From Halopiger xanaduensis SH-6 (GTDB taxonomy: Archaea; Halobacteriota; Halobacteria; Halobacteriales; Natrialbaceae): DNA of 64,000 nt. Under the pieces are notes generated by a model, which had not been told where the DNA came from, did not search any database, and saw nothing but the letters and a program-made list of their open reading frames with translations. Each line of letters opens with the position of its first letter. Position 1 is the first letter of the stretch. A program made the translations under genes and the position numbers. Below, piece after piece: positions 15,290 through 23,473 of this stretch. Where the stretch lies: assembly GCF_000217715.1 (NCBI RefSeq), contig NC_015667.1:62001-126000 (forward strand), given 5' to 3'.

Positions 15290-15525
15290 CACGCTCTCGA
15301 GACAAAGCCAGAGAGATAACACCGAGTAGCTCGTTTGGTCGAAGATGTGTCCCTTATCGGTGAGTTCGTAGAGAGCGCTGGGGGGTGATCTGTGGAGGCT
15401 TCTTTCTCGACGAAGTCGTGTTCCTCGAGGTATCGAAAGTCCTGACCGGCACTGTCCTTCTCGAGTCGGGCTTCGTTGCAGGCTTCGCGAGCTTCGCCTT
15501 CCCCATCTAAGAGACTTAGCTAAGG
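15290..15525 (-). pseudogene. Remnant of a winged-helix regulator
   Basis: Two minus-strand frames join into a wHTH-like ending: GEAREACNEARLEKDSAGQD, then FRYLEEHDFVEKEASTDHPP and, after a shift near 15375, ALYELTDKGHIFDQ. The YELTDKG turn is typical of MarR/PadR-type wings. No intact start or stop frame exists, so I call it a decayed regulator. The palindrome cluster next to it might once have been its operator. Confidence 0.4.
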
Positions 15526-15570
15526 CCCTCATCTAAGAATCTTAGATATCTATCTTAGATATCTTACTTA
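15505..15570. promoter_or_regulatory. Nested palindromes upstream of parA (operator or centromere candidate)
   Basis: Two perfect inverted repeats share a base: TCTAAGA-A-TCTTAGA (15532-15546) and ATATCTA-TCT-TAGATAT (15546-15562). Further CTAAG/CTTAG half-sites lie at 15505-15525 and 15563-15571. The cluster ends about 50 bp before the parA ATG. Such iterated sites are usual for autoregulation by, or partition through, a ParA partner protein. Confidence 0.6.
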
Positions 15571-15620
15571 GGTGGCTTGTTTGGAAAAGTTACTTATCGA
15601 AGAAATTCATTTAGCAGAGT

Positions 15621-16502
15621 ATGCTCTCATATACGGTCTACAGCGAAGCAGGCGGCGTGGGGAAGTCCTCGCTGACGGCGAACCTAGCTGTTGCGCACGC
15701 TCGAGCCGACCTTGACGTTCTGGTCGTTCCGCTGGATCCGCAGGATGGAGACCTCAGTCGACTGTTCGGCGTCGACGACGATCGCGCCAACAGTGACGCC
15801 GACAATATCGTGCGCCATATCGTCCGTAGTCCAAAGGGATCGCTCGCAGACCTCGTCCAAACGGCGGAGGGTGTTGATATCGTCCCGGAACACAACATGC
15901 TCTCTGATCTGTCGAGCCACCTTCAGCGCGAGCAGCGGAAAGCGGAGGACTTGGGGGATTCATACAACATCTATGCCCAGCTGCAACGTGTCCTTCGCGA
16001 TGCCGATATCGCCGAGGAGTACGACGTCTTAATCTGCGACCCGCCGGCTACCGAGTCCGACCACCTCTACAACGCGATCTACGCAACGCGCAACCTCGTG
16101 ATCCCTGTCGAACCCTCAGCGAAGGGGCGGGCCTCAGTTGAGGGCCTTGAGCAACTCGCGACGAACTTCGGTGACCAGCTGAACATTGAGATTGGTGTGC
16201 TGGCTGCGGTGCCGAACGGGTTCAAGCATACGAACGACCAAGAAGAGTTGATCGACGAGATCGACCTCCCCACACCAGAGGTGATCGGCGACCGGACATC
16301 GATGATGGAGGGGTGCTGGAAACAGCAGTGTTCGGCCTTCGAGTACGTTCGTGAACATCGCGCACGTATCCGTGACCACGAAGTTGAGACGCTGGCGCAG
16401 TTCGACCAGATCGCTCGTTACCTCGAGAACCAGGTCGGTCTCGAGGCACCGAATCCTCCGGAACCGGGTAGCTTGGAAGACGATGAGGTGATCGAGGCGT
16501 GA
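15621..16502 (+). CDS. parA: ParA-family partition ATPase
   Basis: 293 residues. It has a deviant Walker A (SEAGGVGKSS) near the N-terminus, Asp in VPLDPQDGDLSRLFG (A'), and Walker B-like VLICDPPATESD near 140. The family forms ATP-dependent dimers on DNA that move plasmids to daughter cells. The ATG at 15621 sits behind a palindrome cluster, and its stop overlaps the next gene by 4 bp, forming a two-gene operon. Length is slightly above the usual ~260 residues because of an acidic tail. Confidence 0.85.
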   Translation: MLSYTVYSEAGGVGKSSLTANLAVAHARADLDVLVVPLDPQDGDLSRLFGVDDDRANSDADNIVRHIVRSPKGSLADLVQTAEGVDIVPEHNMLSDLSSHLQREQRKAEDLGDSYNIYAQLQRVLRDADIAEEYDVLICDPPATESDHLYNAIYATRNLVIPVEPSAKGRASVEGLEQLATNFGDQLNIEIGVLAAVPNGFKHTNDQEELIDEIDLPTPEVIGDRTSMMEGCWKQQCSAFEYVREHRARIRDHEVETLAQFDQIARYLENQVGLEAPNPPEPGSLEDDEVIEA

Positions 16503-16921
16503 CGGGCTTCAAGGAAGGCGCGAGCGGCGATAATCCGTTTGGTGCTGGCACCGAGGACGACAAGGCCGGAGAAGACGACGTTGACGAACTCGAGTCAACT
16601 GGCTCGTCAGTCGAAGTCGATCCGCAGCCCGATCCCGCGATCGAGCAGCAGGACGGTCGCGACGAGAGCGACTCGAACAGCAGTGGCCTCCCCTGGATCT
16701 ACGAGCGCGATAGTATCACGGATGGTCGCGCGAAAACTGTGCAGTTACACTTGCAGGATACGACGCTCGATCGACAGCGCCAAGCCAAGTCCGATGTCGA
16801 AGGCGAGCTTGGCGAGTCGGTCAAGAAGGCCGATCTCCGAGAGGCAGCGCTGCTCGTCGGCCTCGAACGAATTGACGACGTCGCGGATCAACTTCGTGAA
16901 TGGGGTTATGACTTCGAGTAG
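16499..16921 (+). CDS. Probable ParA partner / centromere-binding protein
   Basis: 140 residues, GTG start overlapping the parA stop. The first ~65 residues are Asp/Glu/Gln/Ser-rich and probably disordered. The C-terminal ~70 (AKTVQLHLQDTTLDRQRQAK, then EGELGESVKKADLREAALLVGL) show a strand followed by two helices, compatible with a ribbon-helix-helix DNA-binding fold (inference). Gene order suggests it is the adaptor that binds the palindromes before parA. No ParB nuclease-like domain is present. Confidence 0.6.
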   Translation: MTGFKEGASGDNPFGAGTEDDKAGEDDVDELESTGSSVEVDPQPDPAIEQQDGRDESDSNSSGLPWIYERDSITDGRAKTVQLHLQDTTLDRQRQAKSDVEGELGESVKKADLREAALLVGLERIDDVADQLREWGYDFE

Positions 16922-17763
16922 CGATTAACTCAATATCGCTTGTATGTCCGAGTCTTACTCCCGATTGACGCGCTTCCGCGGGCGATCGCCATCAGCCACG
17001 ACGACGAATGGATGATTACGAACGTCGCTCGCCGCACCACGAAACGTGCAAGTGTGCTCCACTGGTTTGGTGATTTCACTCTGCAGACAGCCACTACTAC
17101 GTGACGCTCGGGTATCTTTATTAGAAGTTTATCGAGCCCATGTAACCAGCGTCGTTCCAGATCCGGGTGACTGGCTCTTCGAGGATGTCTTCGGGATATA
17201 CTGCACCGATCATTCTTTCAGCAAGCCCAGTTCTCATCGGAGCTACTGTAATCGGCGGGGTAGTATTGGTGCTCCACTACGATATTCCTCATTGGAAGAT
17301 CCTATGAGCCTAAGACAAGCTGATGTAGCTGATGCGCTTGAGACGCTCATCCTCGGTCCATTCGTAGCGTTTGCCATCGGCATTCTGTTCCTGATGGTAT
17401 CGAGGATGTACCTAATCTTCGGGCCAAAGATTGAGACGCACCTTTCGCTGACGCCTACGAAGCACTCGGTACTTCACTCTCTATCAGGTAGTCTCGAGCA
17501 TTGAGACTTGGTTTGCCATAGGAGTACTCGTAATTGCAGTCTATAGTGTTTAGGTAGTGGTCGAAGACGTGGCAGCCGTCGTCGGTAGAAAACCTGCTAT
17601 CTGAAGTCGTGCGGAGTTTCTATCTGGCTAGTTGAGTTGATGGGGGTCAGGAAGTTCTGAATAGAGTCTTCTCGGACCAAAACTCCCGGCCTCTTGAGCT
17701 ACCCACCGCTAAAGCGGTAGGTTTTCTCCTGTATTCCGTATAAAATAATATATGAAGGGTATT
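16922..17763. other. Gene-poor stretch with possible remnants
   Basis: About 840 bp without a convincing gene. A plus-strand 152-codon frame at 17046-17504 has a hydrophobic C-terminal stretch (LILGPFVAFAIGILFLMVS). An overlapping frame from GTG 17167 to TGA near 17307 encodes another hydrophobic run (PVLIGATVIGGVVLVLHY). These may be pieces of a decayed small membrane protein. The 3' end holds a hairpin described separately. Confidence 0.35.
17696..17727. mobile_element. Possible IS200/IS605-type end (hairpin remnant)
   Basis: ACCGCT-AA-AGCGGT (17705-17718) is a perfect hairpin within GAGCTACCCACC...GGTAGGTTTTCT. The text CTACCCACCGCTAAAGCGGT resembles, from memory, the right end of IS1341/IS605 TnpB elements in haloarchaea. 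No tnpA or tnpB is present, so at most an end remains. It could instead be a terminator for the flavoprotein gene's opposite strand. Confidence 0.35.
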
Positions 17764-18783
17764 TCAGTTATATGTGTGGAATTCGACTTCCTGTTCAAGG
17801 AGTTCGTCTGGAATTCCAGGAACTTCGTCAGATCGGACTGGACCTTGTTCTTCGATAATGTCGAGATCTCGGGGGAAGTCCCGTAAGGCGAAATGCAACG
17901 AGATTCCAGCCTTTGCTCCTTCACCCAGTGCAATGGGGAGTTGATTGTGCCCAGGCGTTAGGTCTCCAACTGCATAGACACGTTCAACCGACGTCTGACC
18001 GTGATCATCGACGACGACTGTTCCATCATCGTTGATATCACAGCCAAGATTGCGGGCTAGGCCGTTGTTGTACTCAGCACCGTACATCGCGAAGCCACCC
18101 TTATATTCCCGAACCGTACCGTCTTCAAATTCGAGGGCCGCTAACCAGCCGTCTTTGTCGTTTTGAATGCCAGTGATGTCCGTGTGAATAATATCGATTG
18201 GATGATTTGAGAGCATCGTCGCTGTCTCATCGCTCCATTCGGGGTCATCACCGCGCGTGAGCAGATCGACATCGTCGGTGAAGTTAAGCATGATCCCAGC
18301 TACGTGTGCAGCGCTCTCCCCATAACCCATGACGTAGACGGGTTCGTCGACGAACATGTAGGCATCACAGTGCAAGCAGTAGTGGAGTCCACGACCGGTT
18401 CGCGGTAGTGGCGGCTCTGGACGGACATCGTTGAATCCCGTCGCAAGGACGACGTATTCTGCGCGGTAGTCAGCATTATTCCCGCAGAGACGGATCGATC
18501 CGTCTTCATTGGTATCACAGGAGACGAGTAGATCATTGTGAATATCGCACCCGTACTCCCGAAGTTGGTCTCTGCCGATCGAGAGGAATTCGTTACCAGA
18601 TGTATCCTCCGTAACCCCTAGTAGATTGTGGACGTCTTGCATCATCGCTGCACGACCACCGCCTCGGTCGACGACGGCTGTCCGATGTCCGAGTCGCGTT
18701 GTATACAGCGCGGCAGTCATTCCAGCTGGGCCGCCTCCGACGACGAGAACTTCGTAGTCGTGAATAGTCGAATCGGTAGCCAT
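17764..18783 (-). CDS. Thioredoxin reductase-like flavoprotein
   Basis: 339 residues from ATG 18781-18783; a longer frame to 18873 reads through AT-rich promoter DNA and is not used. FAD-binding GGGPAGM near the start, a dithiol CLHC within GLHYCLHCDAYM, an NAD(P)-site GYGESAA, and a C-terminal AVGDLTPGHNQLPIALGEG. The fold is that of low-molecular-weight thioredoxin reductases, but CLHC differs from the classical CATC found in the second copy 1 kb away. It may serve another disulfide partner or act as an NAD(P)H oxidase/bacillithiol-type reductase. Confidence 0.82.
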   Translation of the reverse strand: MATDSTIHDYEVLVVGGGPAGMTAALYTTRLGHRTAVVDRGGGRAAMMQDVHNLLGVTEDTSGNEFLSIGRDQLREYGCDIHNDLLVSCDTNEDGSIRLCGNNADYRAEYVVLATGFNDVRPEPPLPRTGRGLHYCLHCDAYMFVDEPVYVMGYGESAAHVAGIMLNFTDDVDLLTRGDDPEWSDETATMLSNHPIDIIHTDITGIQNDKDGWLAALEFEDGTVREYKGGFAMYGAEYNNGLARNLGCDINDDGTVVVDDHGQTSVERVYAVGDLTPGHNQLPIALGEGAKAGISLHFALRDFPRDLDIIEEQGPVRSDEVPGIPDELLEQEVEFHTYN

Positions 18784-19064
18784 TGTCACCCCGTTCGATA
18801 TCGACACACAAAATAGTGATTCGACGTCGTTGTTATATTTTATATAGATTTGTGAATAATGTGGTATACACACAGATTAGGCACCGACTTGATAAGATTA
18901 AGAGATTGAATTTGCCTAATGGCTTGGTTCCAGCAGTTCTTTTCCTTCTATAGAGGACAGGGACTTCTCGTCGCTCTCGGTGGGTTGTATATCGTACCCT
19001 GCTCCGGAACACTATCTAGTATAGAGGTCCCGACTCGCCGACCGTCTCCGTCTCTGCCCAACGA

Positions 19065-19310
19065 AATAGCACCGACTGGATCGTGAGTGTCAGAGACGAA
19101 GGAATTGGCATTGATCCCGAGGATCAAGACCGGATTTTCGACATCTCCAAGCAAGTACACAGTCGTCACGAGAGTTCCGGTACTGGAATCGGTATCGCAC
19201 TTTACCAACGGATTCTCGAACGGCACGCAGTGAAATCTGGGTCGATTCCGAGCCCGGAATGGATCCGCGTTTTCGTTTCGACTCCCTGCGGCTGGCGAAG
19301 CAAACGAGTC
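19065..19310 (+). pseudogene. Remnant of a histidine kinase ATPase domain
   Basis: A plus-strand frame reads DWIVSVRDEGIGIDPEDQDR, then IFDISKQVHSRHESSGTGIG and IALYQRILERH: the G1 and G2 boxes and tail of a HATPase_c domain. Just after 19225 the sense shifts frame (GEIWVDSEPG, normally followed by a F-x-F strand), giving a frameshifted end. The N-terminal sensor, the phospho-His helix and the N-box are missing, so this is debris of a PAS-type haloarchaeal kinase. Confidence 0.75.
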
Positions 19311-19475
19311 GGCTCCTCACCGCTGAAGCAGTGATCTTATTGATGGATTCTCATTCACCGATACGCACGTATCAAATATTGCTCAAGACGCGTTATAGTG
19401 AACGCTATTTTTCGAGAACGTCCATGTCTATTGGACAGCTGGTGACAAGTTGATTCGGTGCCAGAGAGGGTGCGG

Positions 19476-20519
19476 CTATGGGGAAACCTCGTACGCAGTT
19501 TCCTCCGTCCGCTCGAGCGTTTCGAGGTACGCCTCGGTGTCGAGCGCTGCCATGCTACCGGTTCCAGCGGCAGTGATCGCCTGTTGATAGTTCGGATCGG
19601 CGACGTCGCCGGCGGCGAAGACGCCTTCGACCATCGTCTCGGTCGTTGCACGGCCGGCGTCGTCGGTTCGAGTGTAGAGGTAGCCACGTTCGTCGCGGTC
19701 GATGGCAGTTCCCTCGAGGAACTCCGTGTTCGGCGTGTGACCGATCGCGTAGAACACGCCGCCGACCTCGACGGTCTCTCGATCCACGTCGGCGCCATTT
19801 GCGGCTTTCTCGCTGGGGTACCCGTCAGGATGGGAGACGAGCGTCGCGCTGGTGACACCCTCCTCCTGCGAGCCGTGGAGCGCCTCGAGTTCGGTGTTCC
19901 AGCGGAACTCGATATCCTCGTGATCGCGGGCGCGGTCGGCCATGATCTCGGAAGCGCGCAGTTCCTCGCGGCGGTGGACGATCGTCACGCTGTCGGCGAA
20001 CTTCGCGAGGAAGAGCGCTTCTTCCATCGCCGAATCGCCGCCGCCAATCACGAGGACGTCGTCGCCGCGGTGGAACGCGCCGTCGCAGGTCGCACACGTC
20101 GAGAGGCCGTAACCCATCAGTTCGTCTTCGTTCTCGGCGCCGACCCAGCGAGCGCTCGCGCCGCTCGCGACGATCAGCGCACGCGTTCGCAGCCGATCGC
20201 CGTTCGAGAGCTCGAGTTCGAACGGCCGTTCCTCGAGCGTCGCGTTTTCGACGGTGCCGTGAGTGAACTCGGCGCCGAAACGCTCGGCCTGGTCCTTGCC
20301 GTTTTGGATCAGCTCCATCCCGCCGACGCCCTCGGGAAAGCCGAGGTAGTTCTCGACGTCGGTCGTCAGCGTCAGCTGGCCGCCCGGTTCGGGCCCCTCG
20401 AGCACCAGCGGCTCGAGGTCGGCTCGCGCGGCGTAGACAGCCGCGGAAAGGCCAGCGATACCGGAGCCGATGATCACCACGTCACGAACGTCTGCGGTCG
20501 TATCAGTTTCCTCGTTCAT
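19476..20519 (-). CDS. trxB: Thioredoxin reductase
   Basis: 347 residues. N-terminal FAD site GSGIAGLSAAVYAARA, GGQLTLTTDVENYLGFP, redox-active CATC in STCATCDGAFHRG, NADP-site VIGGGDSAMEEALFLAKF with HRREELRAS, and C-terminal GVFAAGDVADPNYQQAITAA. It reduces thioredoxin with NAD(P)H in the cytoplasm. It starts inside the stop of the thioredoxin gene (4-bp overlap), so the pair is one operon. The ~20 extra residues at each end are usual for haloarchaea. Confidence 0.93.
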   Translation of the reverse strand: MNEETDTTADVRDVVIIGSGIAGLSAAVYAARADLEPLVLEGPEPGGQLTLTTDVENYLGFPEGVGGMELIQNGKDQAERFGAEFTHGTVENATLEERPFELELSNGDRLRTRALIVASGASARWVGAENEDELMGYGLSTCATCDGAFHRGDDVLVIGGGDSAMEEALFLAKFADSVTIVHRREELRASEIMADRARDHEDIEFRWNTELEALHGSQEEGVTSATLVSHPDGYPSEKAANGADVDRETVEVGGVFYAIGHTPNTEFLEGTAIDRDERGYLYTRTDDAGRATTETMVEGVFAAGDVADPNYQQAITAAGTGSMAALDTEAYLETLERTEETAYEVSP

Positions 20520-20881
20520 TCAGTGTATCCCTCGATCAGGGTACGAAGTCGGTCTTCCGGCAGCGCGCCGGACTGCTGTTCAACCTGCTCGCCGTCCGCA
20601 AAGAGGACGAGCGTCGGCACGCCACGAACGCCGAACGACCCCGCGAGCTGCTGGTGTTCGTCGACGTCGACCTTGGCGATCACGGCCTCAGTCGTGTCCG
20701 CAAGCCGCTCGAGGACGGGGTTGAGCATCTGACAGGGGCCACACCAGTCGGCGTAGAAGTCCACGAGGACGACGTCGTGTGCCGTCGTGACGTCCTCGAG
20801 GTGGCTTCTTCCGTCGATGTAGATCGGTTCGTTGAGCGATCCCGCCGAAACGTCGTCGCGTGCATCAGTTGCCATCACCAC
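20516..20881 (-). CDS. trxA: Thioredoxin
   Basis: 121 residues with the active site WCGPC in VDFYADWCGPCQMLNPVL, cis-Pro in RGVPTLVLF and a C-terminal helix. An N-terminal ~20-residue acidic extension precedes the fold; an inner Met (MATDAR) two codons later is an equally good start. It is first in the trxA-trxB operon and should serve as the general dithiol donor for the rhodanese and peroxide-type enzymes nearby. Confidence 0.92.
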   Translation of the reverse strand: MVMATDARDDVSAGSLNEPIYIDGRSHLEDVTTAHDVVLVDFYADWCGPCQMLNPVLERLADTTEAVIAKVDVDEHQQLAGSFGVRGVPTLVLFADGEQVEQQSGALPEDRLRTLIEGYTE

Positions 20882-21098
20882 TCCGTATGGGCTGATAGTG
20901 TTTAAAGGTTTTGTGTGTAGTGTACAATACCATATGGTTTCGATCGATCGTCATTACCGTTGCGGGCGTGATGAGATAACCGCCGGAACCCACTATATCC
21001 GCTATAATGTCCCCTTGGGGTCTGAGAACGAGGGAGAGGACTCCTGCTCCACGTTCGAGGTTTCCTGAGATAGTTTTGTACCATATACTAACAACCGA

Positions 21099-21761
21099 TC
21101 ATTCGACGGGGTCAATCGATCGGTCCGCGGTCCCCACGTGGAAGCGCGCGAAATACCCGGCTCGCGTTCCAACGCGCGCATCAAACGTCAGTCCCCGTTG
21201 CTCGATTCGGCGTCGCAACCCTTCGAATCCGACGAAGTGCGGGTCGGGGAGCGACTCGCCGACGACGAGTCGACCGTCGGGTTTCAGGACCCGCTCGAGT
21301 TCGTCGAGGGCCCGCTCCTGGTCAGGAATCTCGCCGAGGACTAAGACCAGATACGCGGCGTCGAACGTGTCGGCCGGGTACGGAAGCGATCGTGCATCGC
21401 CGCGAATCGGTTCGACGTTCAGGGTTCCCTCTTGTCGCATTCGCGTTCGGAGGTGCTCGACCATCTCCGACTGGACGTCTACGGCGTGCACTGTACCCGA
21501 CGGTTCGATCGCCCGTGCGACCATCCCGGTGTAGTAGCCGGTTCCCGGTCCGACCTCGAGAAGACGCTCACCGGGCTGGGGCTCGAGTACGTCGCGCAGT
21601 CGGGAGCGAGTGATGACCGGACGCGGGAGGTCGATCGCGTGGCGCTGGGCGTACGGGCACGGCGACGGGTTCGATCGCCACCGGTGGGCGTATGCGAGTC
21701 CGGCGAGCAGCGCGAGTCCGAGCAGGGCGGCGATCGATCGTATGGTACGACGAGAAATCAT
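21099..21761 (-). CDS. SAM-dependent methyltransferase with N-terminal membrane anchor
   Basis: 220 residues. Residues ~8-24 (IAALLGLALLAGLAYAH) form a membrane helix. The rest is a class I Rossmann methyltransferase: motif I LLEVGPGTGYYTG, acidic motif II (HAVDVQSEM), GDARSLPYPADTFDAAYLV, and ERVLKPDGRLVVGE. The ubiquinone/menaquinone methyltransferase-like build fits a small lipid or quinone-like substrate at the membrane (inference). It sits alone, 110 bp from the divergent DUF302 gene. Confidence 0.85.
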   Translation of the reverse strand: MISRRTIRSIAALLGLALLAGLAYAHRWRSNPSPCPYAQRHAIDLPRPVITRSRLRDVLEPQPGERLLEVGPGTGYYTGMVARAIEPSGTVHAVDVQSEMVEHLRTRMRQEGTLNVEPIRGDARSLPYPADTFDAAYLVLVLGEIPDQERALDELERVLKPDGRLVVGESLPDPHFVGFEGLRRRIEQRGLTFDARVGTRAGYFARFHVGTADRSIDPVE

Positions 21762-21871
21762 AGTAATCTCTTCATCGTGGACGGACTACAGTCTTCCCCG
21801 AACTGACGCACGTACCACGGGCTTGCTGTTGCTACCCCAACGACGACCGTTCTCGAAATCGCCCGTACAGT

Positions 21872-22258
21872 ATGTCCTATACGCTCCGTACACAAGTCGA
21901 CGGCAAGTTCGACGACGTCGTCGAGAAAACGATCGACGCCCTTGAGGATGAGGGGTTCGGCGTGCTCTGCGATATCGACGTTCAGGAAACGCTGCAAAAG
22001 AAACTCGACGAGGACTTCCGACAGTACAGAATCCTGGGTGCGTGCAATCCGCAGTTAGCCCATCAGGGACTCGAGCACGATCTCGAACTCGGAACGTTGC
22101 TTCCGTGCAACGTCGTCGTCTATGACGATGACGACGGCGTGGTCGTCACTGCGGTCGATCCGCAGCGTTTGATTGGCATCGCTGACGACGACGAACTCGA
22201 CCCGATCGGCGACGACGCGTACGAGCGCTTTGAACGGGTTCTCGAGTTACTATCTTGA
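21872..22258 (+). CDS. DUF302-family protein
   Basis: 128 residues. The typical DUF302 layout is present: FDDVVEKTIDALEDEGFGVL followed by DIDVQETLQKKL and the YRILGACNPQLAHQGLEHD stretch with its conserved Cys-Asn-Pro, then LLPCNVVVYDD. Function of DUF302 is not established; a heme- or small-ligand-binding role has been suggested for related folds. In this window it lies between thiol-redox and sulfurtransferase genes, a frequent neighbourhood for this family in haloarchaea. Confidence 0.88.
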   Translation: MSYTLRTQVDGKFDDVVEKTIDALEDEGFGVLCDIDVQETLQKKLDEDFRQYRILGACNPQLAHQGLEHDLELGTLLPCNVVVYDDDDGVVVTAVDPQRLIGIADDDELDPIGDDAYERFERVLELLS

Positions 22259-22394
22259 TTCAGCGAGAGAATCCCGCCCTTCCCGCAAGGACGAGTGTTG
22301 CATCCTTTGTCGGAACCGAGAACTGAGCAGGGCGAGCGTGAGTGACATCCTCCGCGCCGTACACGGTGCGGGGAATATCACGAATCCAATTGGA

Positions 22395-23291
22395 CTACCC
22401 TTCAGTTGCCAACGTTGCGGGATCGTCAGTCTCTACCTCAACAGGGGAGCGAATGAGGTTCCCCCATTCGGTCCATGAACCGTCGTAATTCCGGACGTCT
22501 TCATATCCGAGGAGTTCGTGGAGTGTGAACTATGTAATCGACGAGCGCTCGCCGATTCGACAGTAGGTGATGACTTCGCTATCACCGGTGATACCGTAGT
22601 CTGCATAGAGCTCCTCCAATTCCGCTCGACTCTTGAATCGACTATTATCTTTGAGGTTCTCACTCCATGTAATGTTCTGAGCACCTGGAATGTGACCTGC
22701 CCGCTGGGCAGTTTCCCGACTTCCTTCTGGAGCAATTTTCTCACCGCGGTACTCCGCAGCGCTACGAACGTCTACAAGCGGGACGTCCACCTCTAGTGCG
22801 TCCTCAACGCCTTCCCGATAAATACGGATATTGTCGAATGGGCCGCTGACGTCGTACTCACGTTCGGGCAAATCAGGTTCATCGGTTGTCATTGGATAGT
22901 CGTTTTCTTCCCAGTAGACCCGTCCACCGTCCAGTAGATGGACGTCCTCGTGACCGTAGTACTTGAACTGCCAGTAGGTGTACGCGGCCCACTGATTCCA
23001 CTCGTCGCCATAGAGGACGACTGTTGAGTCCTCTGTAATCCCTGCTTCTCCCATGATCTCCGCGAATTGATTCTTTTTCAGGATATCGCGCTGCGTCGAA
23101 TCCTGGAGGTGTGTCCCCCAACCGAATCCGATCGCGTTCGGAATGTGTCCTTCGGCGTATGACTCCTCATATTCGATATCGGCCTCAACTAACCGATATT
23201 CTGGGTCGTCGTTTCCAAACTCGTCGAGGTGTTCTTCGAGCCAGTCTGGCGAAACGAGTGCGTCGGTCGCGTATTCACTGGTGTCGGCCAT
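22395..23291 (-). pseudogene. Thiosulfate sulfurtransferase (TssA-type rhodanese) with in-frame amber codon
   Basis: Two rhodanese domains in one frame of 298 codons. Domain 1 (1-~130) is structural; domain 2 carries the catalytic loop CRIGER (Cys near 246). Directly after, at 22530-22532, TAG replaces a codon that is probably Trp (S-I-T[13 protein letters not shown]). The frame then continues cleanly through [20 protein letters not shown] to the real stop at 22395-22397. Unread, the product is 253 residues and lacks the last helices and strand of domain 2, probably unstable or inactive. It sat upstream of a rhodanese/MBL fusion for persulfide handling. Confidence 0.85.
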
Positions 23292-23473
23292 ACGAGTTCG
23301 ACTACACGGATAAGCTACTTAGTGCTGTTTCTAATAATTCCAAAATAGTACAATATTATGTGTTTCTACTGTACCGAAGTCGTACTCAGAACAAACAGTA
23401 GCTAGCGAACCCGAGTCCACGTTACCTCATAGTGTACTTTGGGCGGGACCCGAAGAAATGAACGTGCAGAGAA

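Noticed and set aside
17046-17504. 152-codon frame as a gene
   Set aside because: The first two thirds are Ser/Arg/His-rich without pattern; only a short hydrophobic stretch looks real, and an overlapping frame has another one.
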